DNA of 40,406 nucleotides from Gp7-AA10 sp035516895 (GCA_035516895.1 DATIZY010000109.1:1-40406); one strand, 5' to 3'. Shown: positions 32,185 to 39,424, counted from the stretch's first letter. Notes: a model not told the origin generated them from the letters alone. Translations and numbers: made by a program.

Positions 32185-32190
32185 ATTATA
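32185..32190 (-). promoter_or_regulatory. -10 box of the acyl-CoA dehydrogenase gene
   Basis: TATAAT on the minus strand ends 8 nt before the ATG, and the short leader CTGCCGCC closely resembles that of lpd. The heptamer array begins at the outer base of this box. Confidence 0.65.
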
Positions 32191-32292
32191 GGACTGAGGA
32201 CTGAGGACAGAGGACCGAGTGGAAAACCTGGCGATGTGACGCTGTTATCGAAGTGTTATCTTCGGCGGGACGGGACGGAGTCCTCAGTCCTT
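32190..32292. repeat. Heptamer inverted repeat D (unit AGGACTG, no gene inside)
   Basis: The left array 32190-32217 is AGGACTG twice, AGGACAG and AGGACCG. The right array 32277-32292 is the reverse orientation (AGTCCTC, AGTCCTT plus a partial unit). The 59-bp interior has no ORF but contains TGTTATC twice. The heptamer is the same as at 26501-26979, where a four-helix-bundle gene lies between the arrays. Confidence 0.88.
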
Positions 32293-32311
32293 TTCGCTCG
32301 TCACTTCGTAT

Positions 32312-32400
32312 GCCCCCGTGGCGGAATTGGTAGACGCACGGGACTTAAAATCCCGAGATCCGTGAGGGTCGTGCCGGTTCGAGTCCGGCCGGGGGCACCA
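32312..32400 (+). tRNA. tRNA-Leu (TAA anticodon)
   Basis: An 89-nt class II tRNA with acceptor stem GCCCCCG/CGGGGGC, anticodon stem CGGGA/TCCCG around loop CTTAAAA (anticodon TAA at 32346-32348), a long variable arm and encoded CCA at the 3' end. The G18-G19-containing D loop (ATTGGTAGA) and the T loop GTTCGAGTC are intact. It reads UUA and UUG codons. Confidence 0.97.
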
Positions 32401-32450
32401 GCTCGATTCGCAGATCGCGGCAGGCAGTCGTCAACCTATTGACTTTCGCC

Positions 32451-32481
32451 GTTGATCAACCGAAAATTTCTGTTGATCAAC
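32451..32481. promoter_or_regulatory. Twin palindromes GTTGATCAAC spaced 21 bp
   Basis: Two identical perfect 10-bp palindromes lie at 32451-32460 and 32472-32481, exactly two helical turns apart. Further half-sites GTCAAC lie at about 32430 and 32492. They sit 47-77 bp upstream of the zinc-ribbon gene and look like tandem operators for a dimeric regulator. The regulator is unknown. Confidence 0.55.
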
Positions 32482-32527
32482 GGTTCGAGTGGTCAACTGC
32501 GAACCGCGAACGGGTAGGGAGGGCGTG

Positions 32528-32812
32528 ATGGGTACCTGCGAATACTGCGGCAGCCGATTCCCGCTGACGCGATCCACTCGAAAATACTGCACACCCCGCT
32601 GTAAGACGAATGCGTGTCTCGACCGCCATCCGTCCCGCATCCGCGCGGCGGAAGTGAGGGAGCTCTACGCGATGCTCGACGAGGACTTCCGAAGTATCGA
32701 GGAGATCCGCGAGCGGCTGCGGAGGATCGTCGCGCCGGGGAGGCCGCCGATCGAGATCGAGTCGATTCCGCCGGAGGCCGCCGATTCGATCTACATCCCG
32801 CGGATGGATTGA
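32528..32812 (+). CDS. Small zinc-ribbon protein
   Basis: 94 residues from the ATG at 32528 (MGTCEYCGSRFPLTRSTRK), with GGGAGGG (32517-32523) 4 nt upstream. A single zinc ribbon is formed by CEYC (4-7) and YCTPRCKTNAC (about 21-30). The rest is helical and acidic, ending PPEAADSIYIPRMD. It resembles DNA-associated zinc-ribbon fragments, but I do not recognise a family. Tandem GTTGATCAAC palindromes upstream suggest tight regulation. It is monocistronic: a tRNA lies upstream, and the hairpin downstream at 32825 has its T-run on the other strand. Confidence 0.75.
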   Translation: MGTCEYCGSRFPLTRSTRKYCTPRCKTNACLDRHPSRIRAAEVRELYAMLDEDFRSIEEIRERLRRIVAPGRPPIEIESIPPEAADSIYIPRMD

Positions 32813-32819
32813 CCGGAAA

Positions 32820-33060
32820 TGAAAAAGGGCGCCCTTGCAGGCGCCCTTCCGGGGTGGGAGCTAAGAACTCGCCCCCTCAGGTTTACTAGAACAATCCATC
32901 GAACGCAGTACCTCCTCCCCCATAAATTTCCGGCGGACCCGCAACCAGCGTCACGTCCATGGCCGTAACCCACCTCACCGTCGTCGCGGACCGGATCGAC
33001 CGCTCCAACTCGCCCCGGGGTGGAGGGGAGGAGCGGGAACTTGATCACTTGTCAAAAGAG
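32820..33060 (-). ncRNA. Candidate structured RNA on the minus strand
   Basis: The 448-bp gap between the zinc-ribbon and cupredoxin genes has no convincing ORF, yet on the minus strand it ends in a classical intrinsic terminator. Upstream of it the minus strand can form nested stems: 33025-33033 with 32912-32920 (CTCCTCCCC), 32983-32992 with 32936-32945 (10 pairs with wobbles), and 32964-32969 with 32950-32955. AACTCGCCCC occurs twice (32866-32875 and 33007-33016). The long-hairpin-with-bulges shape recalls 6S RNA, but no conserved sequence confirms it. The 5' end and promoter are not identified. Confidence 0.3.
32825..32848 (-). terminator. Intrinsic terminator on the minus strand
   Basis: A 9-bp stem, AAGGGCGCC/GGCGCCCTT with a 6-nt loop, is followed on the minus strand by a run of T. 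On the plus strand it is followed by CCGGGG, so it works only for minus-strand transcription. No annotated minus-strand gene lies upstream of it, which is why a small RNA is suspected. Confidence 0.75.
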
Positions 33061-33260
33061 CAAAGGCAGCTTTTGTCGTTCTAACGTTTTGCGACCGCCT
33101 TTATTGCAGCCGCGCCACCTCGTTGTGATGATGCGATTTTTCATCTCAAATAGCAATCACAATTTCGTACTGCGTTCATCGACTCATAACCGCAATCGGC
33201 ATGCCGGTTTCGAGCATTTTCCGTGTGCTACCATTCGGCCTTCCTGGAGTCCTCATCCCG

Positions 33261-33935
33261 ATGAAATCCGCATCCCTTTCTCTGGTCTGCGCGCTAGCGC
33301 TCGCGACATCTGTCTCCGCCGCAACGGTCGCTGGCAAAGTCAACTTCGCAACGAAGCGCGGCCAGCACCCCGTCCCGAGCGAGACGCTCGTCCGGCTCGA
33401 GCCGGTCAACGTGCGAATCGCCCGTCCGGTGCCGGAAGCCTTTCAGATGGTGACGCGGGGGAAGATGGTCGTCCCTCACGTGCTCGCGATTCCGGCGGGC
33501 TCGACCGTATCCTTCCCGAACGACGACCCCATTTCGCACAACCTCTTCTCGCTCTCCTCGGGCAACAGCTTCGACCTCGGCCTTTACCGCAGGGGCGCCG
33601 GCAAGTCGCAGCGGTTCGACACGCCCGGAATCGTGAACGTCTACTGCAACGTCCATCCGAACATGTCCGCCGTCATCCAGGTCGTCGACACGCCCTATTA
33701 CGCGTTCGCGGACGGGAACGGCAACTACTCGATCGCCGACGTTCCCCCAGGACGTTACAGACTTGTCGCATGGAACGAGCAGGGAGGCGAGACAGAATCG
33801 CCGATTGACGTGACATCGACGGGTACAGTGAGCGGACAGCTCGCGCTGATGATCGACAGCCGCAACTTTCGCGTCGTGCAGCATCTGAACAAACTCGGCA
33901 AACCGTATGAGGCGCCCAGCCTCAGGGACTACTGA
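33261..33935 (+). CDS. Exported cupredoxin-domain protein
   Basis: 224 residues from the ATG at 33261 (MKSASLSLVCALALATSVSA, signal peptide). The central domain is a blue-copper fold with the ligands H93 (DDPISHNLFS), C129, H132 and M135 (VYCNVHPNMSA), the C-x2-H-x2-M pattern of type 1 copper sites. A carboxypeptidase-regulatory-like strand set follows (FADGNGNYSIADVPPGRYRLVAW). It is probably a periplasmic electron-transfer or copper-binding protein. The stop codon is immediately followed by the TTG start of the receptor kinase (TGATTG), so the two are coupled, which suggests that it feeds or modulates that sensor. The start at 33201 is rejected as it lacks a signal peptide. Confidence 0.88.
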   Translation: MKSASLSLVCALALATSVSAATVAGKVNFATKRGQHPVPSETLVRLEPVNVRIARPVPEAFQMVTRGKMVVPHVLAIPAGSTVSFPNDDPISHNLFSLSSGNSFDLGLYRRGAGKSQRFDTPGIVNVYCNVHPNMSAVIQVVDTPYYAFADGNGNYSIADVPPGRYRLVAWNEQGGETESPIDVTSTGTVSGQLALMIDSRNFRVVQHLNKLGKPYEAPSLRDY

Positions 33936-36689
33936 TTGACCGTTGCCGCGCCGACGACAGAGCCGAAGCTGAAGCGCCCGGCGCTGGAGAAAGCGCGCTT
34001 CCCGCTCGTCTGGAAGCTGTTCGGGCTCACCGCGCTGCTCATCGTCATCGTCGTCGCGATTGCGGTCGCCATCACGATCTCGCGCGCCAACGCCATTGCC
34101 GAGAACACGGTCAACACTTCGATCTCCAACGCCGCGCATCTGTTCCGTGAGTTCGAGCGGCAGCGCGCCCTGCATCTTTCTCTGCCCGCGGAGCTCCTCG
34201 GCAACGATCCGAAGTTCGTGGCCTACATTCAGGATGCGATGTCCGGCACGCCTGCACCGGCTGCCGCGCCGGGCCAACCCGCTCCTCAGCCGGTCGTCGA
34301 TTTCGTCAGCATTGCCGATCAACTCGAGCAGCGGCGCCAGGCGTTCGGCAGCGATCTCATCATTCTTCTCGACGATCAGGGACGTCTCGTGGCGCGCACC
34401 GATCAGCCGACGCTCAACAACGCGTCGCGCGAGGACCTGTACGAAGCATCGCCGATCGTAAAGAAGATCGTCGACGACGCCTCGGTGGAGGTGACGACCG
34501 GAGTCCTTCCGCTCGGCAAACAGTTGTACCAGGCCGCCGTCGCGCCGATCGGCGCCGGCGCGAACAACGTGCGCGTCGGCTACCTCGTGAACGGGCTGGC
34601 CATCGACGACACCTTCGCCAACCGCATTGCCGAGGCGACGAATGCCGGCGTGATTTTCGTGTCGCCGGCCTCGCTTGCACGATCGACCAACGCTCCGGCC
34701 TTCACGATGCAGCAGATGACGGGCGTCGACAAGATCCTGAAAACAGGCAAGCCCATGCCTCCGTCGCGCCTTCAGGTCGAGCGCAACCGCTACATCATGA
34801 CCGGCGAGCCTCTCAAGAGCGAGGAGCAGACGGTCGGCGCCGCGGTGTTCGTGCGCTCGCTCGATATCGAGCTCGCACCGTTCCGCAAAATCGAGAACGC
34901 TCTGCTGATCGGCGGCGGCGTCGCGCTGCTGCTCGCGTTCATCCTCTCGTGGCTGATCGCGAAGCGCGTGACGCGTCCGATCGAGCAGCTCGCCGGAATC
35001 GCGCAGGCAGTCACGGCCGGCGACTACGGAGTCCATCCGAATATCAGCCGCTCCGACGAAGTCGGCATCCTCGGCCGCTCGTTCGCGAAGATGATCGTTG
35101 CCCTCCGCGACAAAGCGGAGCTCGAAGAGTTGTACGAACAGATGGCCGCGCGATCGCAGGAACGAGAAGCCGCCGCGGCGGCGTCGGCGCGGCCGGTCGA
35201 GGTGGCGAAGCTCGACGAAGGAACGGTCGTCGTCACCGACCTGCGTGGACTTCCGCCGGTGGGCGGCGATCCCGCGGAGATGATCGCCGCCGTCAATCGC
35301 GTCATGCATCTCCAGGAAGCGGAGGTCGCGCGGCAGGACGGCGAGGTGCGGGAGGTCGAAGGTCATCGCCTCGTCAGCATCTTTCGCGGCGACCGCGGCG
35401 TGCTGCACGCCATCCGTGCCGCGCGCGCGATCAACGAAGAGCTCGCGACGCTCAAAGACGCAACCATGACGATCAGCGTCGGCATCGCGACGGGTCAGTT
35501 CGTCACCGGATCCGTCAGCTTCGACGGCGAAGGCGGACTCGCGATCCTCGGCAACGCGCCGATGCTCGCGGGCGTGCTCGCGTGGCACGCTCCGAACGGA
35601 CACGCGTACATCTCCTACGAGACCGCGCAGGCCGCGGGAGGCGAGATCCTCAGCGGCTCGTCCCGCGAACAGGTGCAGTTGAAATGGCTGCCGCAGCCGC
35701 TGCCGGTCGCCTCGATGCCGCTGTTGAGCATCACCACCGGCGTGATGCGCTCGATCGGCGCAACGACGAGCATTGCTACGGTGCGCATGGGCGCGACGCA
35801 AGCGGGCGCGACCGCGCCGGGGGGAGGCGTCGCCGAGCTCGCGCCCGGGTCGCTCTTCGCCAGCCGCTATCGCATCGAGCAGATCCTCGGCCGCGGCGGA
35901 ATGGGCATCGTCTACAAAGCGATCGACACGCAGCTCGACGAGCCGGTGGCCATCAAGACGCTGCCCGGCGACGTCATGACACGATCGCCCGAAGAGCTGG
36001 AGCGGTTCAAGCGGGAGATCCGACTGGCGCGCAAGATCACGCATCGCAACGTTTTGCGCACCTACGATTACGGCGAGGCCGAGGGCGTCTACTTCATCAG
36101 CATGGAAGCCGTGCGCGGCTACACGCTCGCCGAGCTTCTCGACGAGGCGCCGAATCACCGGCTCGCTCCGCGCGTGGCACTCGGAATCTCCCGGCAGATC
36201 TGCCGCGGACTGCAGGCGGCGCACGAGCAGGTCATCATCCATCGCGACATCAAGCCGCAGAACGTGCTGATCGATCACAAAGGCGAAGTCAAGCTGATGG
36301 ACTTCGGCATCGCTCGCGTCGCCGAAGCCAAAGAGGGCATGACCCAGGCGGGGCTGATCGTCGGCACGCCGCATTACATGAGCCCCGAGCAGGTGCAGGG
36401 CAAACAGCTCGACGCGCGCAGCGACGTCTATTCGATGGGCGTGCTGATGTACGAGATGCTCGTCGGGGCCAAGCCGTTCACCGCGCCGTCTCTCACCGCG
36501 GTGCTCACGGCGCACGTGACCGAGACGCCGAAGCCACCGATCGAACAGCGCCCCGAGATCGGCCGCGAGGTCAACACGATCGTCGTCCGCTGCCTGGCGA
36601 AAAATGCGAAGGACCGCTACGCCGATGCCGGCGGCCTTTTGCACGATCTCGATCAGGTGCAGGTGGCGTCGGCAGCCGCAGCCGCCTGA
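33936..36689 (+). CDS. Transmembrane sensor-HAMP-cyclase-like-Ser/Thr kinase fusion
   Basis: 917 residues starting at TTG directly after the cupredoxin stop. The order is: a transmembrane helix (24-50, LVWKLFGLTALLIVIVVAI); an outside sensor of about 270 residues; a second helix (about 322-342, LLIGGGVALLLAFILSWLI); HAMP (343-395); a class III cyclase-like domain (about 425-575); and a Hanks kinase (about 640-905). The kinase is complete (GRGGMGIVYKA, VAIKTL, HRDIKPQNVLID, DFGIAR, GTPHYMSPEQ). The cyclase-like domain keeps the first metal Asp (D435, VVTDLRGL), but the second is His (H477, EGHRLVSIF). The NxxxR site reads GNAPMLAGVLAW without Arg, so cyclase activity is unlikely; it may bind a ligand or dimerise. 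No other start is available before residue 270. Confidence 0.9.
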   Translation: MTVAAPTTEPKLKRPALEKARFPLVWKLFGLTALLIVIVVAIAVAITISRANAIAENTVNTSISNAAHLFREFERQRALHLSLPAELLGNDPKFVAYIQDAMSGTPAPAAAPGQPAPQPVVDFVSIADQLEQRRQAFGSDLIILLDDQGRLVARTDQPTLNNASREDLYEASPIVKKIVDDASVEVTTGVLPLGKQLYQAAVAPIGAGANNVRVGYLVNGLAIDDTFANRIAEATNAGVIFVSPASLARSTNAPAFTMQQMTGVDKILKTGKPMPPSRLQVERNRYIMTGEPLKSEEQTVGAAVFVRSLDIELAPFRKIENALLIGGGVALLLAFILSWLIAKRVTRPIEQLAGIAQAVTAGDYGVHPNISRSDEVGILGRSFAKMIVALRDKAELEELYEQMAARSQEREAAAAASARPVEVAKLDEGTVVVTDLRGLPPVGGDPAEMIAAVNRVMHLQEAEVARQDGEVREVEGHRLVSIFRGDRGVLHAIRAARAINEELATLKDATMTISVGIATGQFVTGSVSFDGEGGLAILGNAPMLAGVLAWHAPNGHAYISYETAQAAGGEILSGSSREQVQLKWLPQPLPVASMPLLSITTGVMRSIGATTSIATVRMGATQAGATAPGGGVAELAPGSLFASRYRIEQILGRGGMGIVYKAIDTQLDEPVAIKTLPGDVMTRSPEELERFKREIRLARKITHRNVLRTYDYGEAEGVYFISMEAVRGYTLAELLDEAPNHRLAPRVALGISRQICRGLQAAHEQVIIHRDIKPQNVLIDHKGEVKLMDFGIARVAEAKEGMTQAGLIVGTPHYMSPEQVQGKQLDARSDVYSMGVLMYEMLVGAKPFTAPSLTAVLTAHVTETPKPPIEQRPEIGREVNTIVVRCLAKNAKDRYADAGGLLHDLDQVQVASAAAAA

Positions 36690-36725
36690 AGCTGCGAAGC
36701 GGCGGATATCCCCGGACGCTGCGCG

Positions 36726-37373
36726 TCACTTCCAGAGCGCGTCGAGCAGCGGCACCTTGAAATAGAAGCGCCCGACGCGGAGCGCATTCTGCTCGCCGGC
36801 GCTGCTCGCGACGAAGCTCTTGACCCACACCACCGGCATCTTTTTGTAACGTGAGAAGTTGATCTCGACGTAGATCGGCGTGCCGGGGATCGAGCGCAGC
36901 GCATTCGCCGTCAGCGGCGCGATGCCGCGCACGAAACCGTCGATCAGGTTTTTCAGCTGCGCGTTCGCCGGCACCGCATGGCTGGTCCAGATGTCGATCC
37001 ACGCATCGGGACCGTAGATCAGACGATACCGATCGGCGCTCATGCCGCCGACGGTGCCGGCGACCGGCGGCGCGATCGGCGGGGCTCCACCTTCGTTGAC
37101 GTCGACGTGCGCCATCTTCTCGAGCGTCTCCGCAAACTGCATCACCGGCACTTCGGTGTACATGCGCGCGTACGGATTCTCGACCGTGACCGTCGCGCCA
37201 TCGAGGCTGAATCCGTTGAGCCACATCGAATCGGCTCGAACGCCGGCCGGGTAGACATGAAGGGTGACGACGCCGAACTTCTTCAGCAGGGGAAACGGCG
37301 CGGCGGGATTCGCTTCGAGCTGCAGGTGATAGGGGAGAACCGTTGCCGACGCGAGCAGGAGAGCGAGGAGCAT
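36726..37373 (-). CDS. Exported protein of unknown function
   Basis: 215 residues starting MLLALLLASATVLPYHLQL, with a short signal peptide. The mature protein alternates predicted strands and loops (FGVVTLHVYPAGVRADSMW, TVTVENPYARMYTEVPVM) with one Pro/Gly linker (GGAPPIAPPVAGTVGG). There are no cysteines and no catalytic motif, and I do not recognise the family. TAGAAT ends 6 nt before the ATG, so the transcript is probably leaderless. Heptamer repeat E starts at the base next to that -10 box. It converges on the receptor kinase with a 36-bp gap. Confidence 0.75.
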   Translation of the reverse strand: MLLALLLASATVLPYHLQLEANPAAPFPLLKKFGVVTLHVYPAGVRADSMWLNGFSLDGATVTVENPYARMYTEVPVMQFAETLEKMAHVDVNEGGAPPIAPPVAGTVGGMSADRYRLIYGPDAWIDIWTSHAVPANAQLKNLIDGFVRGIAPLTANALRSIPGTPIYVEINFSRYKKMPVVWVKSFVASSAGEQNALRVGRFYFKVPLLDALWK

Positions 37374-37379
37374 TGCGCG

Positions 37380-37385
37380 ATTCTA
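37380..37385 (-). promoter_or_regulatory. -10 box of the exported-protein gene
   Basis: TAGAAT on the minus strand ends 6 nt before the ATG, the spacing expected for a leaderless transcript. Heptamer repeat E begins at the adjacent base (37386), replacing any -35 element. Confidence 0.55.
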
Positions 37386-37480
37386 TTGAATTTCGAATGT
37401 CGAATTTCGAATGAAGAATTGAGAATCCTCGGTGCGCCAATTCTGAATTCTTCATTCGAAATTCGACATTTGAAATTCAC
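37386..37480. repeat. Heptamer inverted repeat E (unit TCGAATG/TCGAATT)
   Basis: The left arm 37386-37427 is exactly six 7-bp units sharing GAAT. The right arm 37439-37480 is exactly six units in reverse orientation. Paired unit by unit, three are identical and the other three differ at one or two positions. The loop is 11 bp. AT-rich against a GC-rich genome, it lies between the rpoD terminator and an exported-protein promoter. Confidence 0.93.
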
Positions 37481-37483
37481 AAA

Positions 37484-37507
37484 AAGGGCGGCTGAATCGC
37501 CGCCCTT
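37484..37507 (-). terminator. Intrinsic terminator of the dnaG-rpoD transcript
   Basis: A 9-bp stem, AAGGGCGGC/GCCGCCCTT with loop TGAATC, is followed on the minus strand by a T-run. It lies 21 bp beyond the rpoD stop codon. Confidence 0.88.
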
Positions 37508-37528
37508 CAATGTTCGTTGTGAACGTGT

Positions 37529-39349
37529 TTAGAACGTGGAGTCGAGGAACGGCCGCAGCTTCTTCGACCGCGACGGGTGCCGCAGCTTTCGCAGCGCCTT
37601 CGACTCGATCTGCCGGATGCGCTCGCGCGTGACGTTGAACGAGCGGCCGACTTCCTCGAGCGTGTGCTCGGAGCCGTCGCCGACGCCGAATCGCATCTTG
37701 AGCACCTGCTCCTCGCGCGGCGTGAGCGTACGAAGAACCTTGTTCGTCTGCTCTTTGAGATTCGCGACGATCACGTGGTCGATCGGCGAGATCACGCCGC
37801 GATCCTCGATGAAATCGCCAAGATGCGAGTCTTCCTCTTCACCGATCGGCGTTTCGAGCGAGATCGGCTCCTGCGCGATCTTCATGATCTTGCGCACCTT
37901 CGCCACCGGCATGTCCATCCGCTCGGCGATCTCCTCGGCCTGCGGTTCGCGGCCGAGCTCCTGCACGAGCGCGCGCGAGGTGCGCGTGAGCTTGTTGATC
38001 GTCTCGATCATGTGGACCGGGATGCGGATGGTCCGCGCCTGATCGGCGATCGCGCGCGTGATCGCCTGGCGGATCCACCACGTCGCATACGTCGAGAACT
38101 TGTAGCCGCGGCGGTACTCGAATTTCTCGACGGCTTTCATCAGGCCGATGTTGCCTTCCTGAATCAGGTCGAGGAACTGCAGTCCGCGATTCGTGTACTT
38201 CTTCGCGATCGAAACGACGAGGCGGAGGTTGGCGACGATCAGCTCCTGCTTGGCCTGATCGGCTTCCTCTTCTCCGGCGCGGATGTCTTTGATCGTCGTG
38301 CGCAGCTCGGGGTGCGTGGTGCCGTAGAACGTCTCGAGCTCGCGCAGCTTCTCCTGGTACTTCTGCAGGCGGCGGCGATAGAAATCGCGGCGGGTCTTGT
38401 CCTTCTCGCGCTTGAGCGCCGCCTCATCCTTCTTGATCATCGACGCGGCCTGCGACAGCTCGCTGTCGATGTCTTTCAGCTTGTTGATCATGCGATTGCG
38501 CGTCTGCGGCGTGAAGTCGATCTGCCGCAGCTCGGTCGCGAGATCTTCCTTGAGCCGGTCGATCGTCTTGTTCGTGTTGGCAATCGCGCGCTGGCTGAGC
38601 TTCTTCGTCTCGGTCAGCTTCGTCTTGTGGTCCTTGATGCGCTTGTCGAGACGCGCGACCTTCTCGAAGATCCCCATGATGTCGTTGATCTTCGTCAGAG
38701 CCGTGGCCGACAGCGTCGCCGCATCGATCTCGTCCTCATCCTCGGGCATGGCGAGATCGATCATCTCTTTGATGACGCGCGTGTCCTTCTTCGCGTTGTC
38801 GTAAATCTTGAGGATCTCTTCGAGGATGATCCGGTTCTGGGAGAGCGCCTTGTAGACTTTGCGCTCGCCCTTCTCGATGCGCTTGGCGATGTCGACTTCA
38901 CCCTGGCGATCGAGCAGCTTGACCGTCCCCATCTCGCGCAGGTACATGCGCACGGGGTCATTGGTCTTGTCAACGATTCCGCTCGACGCCGCGATGATGT
39001 CCGCCTGGACCTCCTCGCGCTGGTCCATCTCTTTTTCTTCGATGGTCCCGTCGATGGTCATCGTCCCCTTGCCGGTGGGCGGGGCGAGCTGCTTTTCGGC
39101 GTCCTCGACGACGTCGATGCCGAGGTCGTTGAAGCGGATGTAGATCTCGTCGAGCTCCTCGGGAAGGCTCGTGATCTCCTCCGGAAGCACCTCGTAAATC
39201 TCGTCGTACAGCAGGTAACCCTTTTCCTTACCGAGTGCGATGAGCTGCTTGACCTCGGCGTACTTTTCTTCGACGGTCAACTCGCCGACCCCTTCCTCGA
39301 TCTCCGTGGATTCCTGTTCGAGACTCGCACCGCGCAGGCGTGTCGTCAT
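37529..39349 (-). CDS. rpoD: RNA polymerase primary sigma factor (sigma-70)
   Basis: 606 residues, directing core polymerase to housekeeping promoters. Region 1.1 (about 1-85) is acidic (VEEKYAEVKQLIALGKEKGYLLYDE), and region 1.2 is DPVRMYLREMGTVKLLDR. A long helical non-conserved insert follows (about 165-370). Region 2 has ELIVANLRLVVSIAKKYTN, LDLIQEGNIGLMKAVEKFE and YKFSTYATWWIRQAITRAI for -10 recognition and melting. Regions 3 and 4 end with TLEEVGRSFNVTRERIRQIE, the -35-binding helix-turn-helix. The start gives a normal region 1.1. It follows dnaG by 75 bp on the same strand, the classic macromolecular-synthesis arrangement, and ends at a strong terminator. Confidence 0.97.
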   Translation of the reverse strand: MTTRLRGASLEQESTEIEEGVGELTVEEKYAEVKQLIALGKEKGYLLYDEIYEVLPEEITSLPEELDEIYIRFNDLGIDVVEDAEKQLAPPTGKGTMTIDGTIEEKEMDQREEVQADIIAASSGIVDKTNDPVRMYLREMGTVKLLDRQGEVDIAKRIEKGERKVYKALSQNRIILEEILKIYDNAKKDTRVIKEMIDLAMPEDEDEIDAATLSATALTKINDIMGIFEKVARLDKRIKDHKTKLTETKKLSQRAIANTNKTIDRLKEDLATELRQIDFTPQTRNRMINKLKDIDSELSQAASMIKKDEAALKREKDKTRRDFYRRRLQKYQEKLRELETFYGTTHPELRTTIKDIRAGEEEADQAKQELIVANLRLVVSIAKKYTNRGLQFLDLIQEGNIGLMKAVEKFEYRRGYKFSTYATWWIRQAITRAIADQARTIRIPVHMIETINKLTRTSRALVQELGREPQAEEIAERMDMPVAKVRKIMKIAQEPISLETPIGEEEDSHLGDFIEDRGVISPIDHVIVANLKEQTNKVLRTLTPREEQVLKMRFGVGDGSEHTLEEVGRSFNVTRERIRQIESKALRKLRHPSRSKKLRPFLDSTF

Positions 39350-39424
39350 CCCTTCAGTCGCTCCTCACAGCTCAAGTTTGTGACTCGTTGCAAGGCCAAT
39401 CGCGTAATCGTTCGAGGACGATAA

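Noticed and set aside
32791..33048. 85-codon minus-strand ORF over the candidate RNA
   Set aside because: It lacks a ribosome site and domain and includes the terminator hairpin; composition is that of non-coding GC-rich sequence.
33294..36644. 1116-codon minus-strand ORF opposite the receptor kinase
   Set aside because: Antisense shadow: low-complexity Arg/Asp/His composition, while the plus strand encodes clear kinase motifs.
18615..37480. CRISPR array interpretation of the short tandem repeats
   Set aside because: Units are 7 bp, there are no 25-40 bp repeats or unique spacers, and no cas genes are present.
37577..39424. 615-codon plus-strand ORF opposite rpoD
   Set aside because: Mirror of the sigma factor codons; no recognisable protein.
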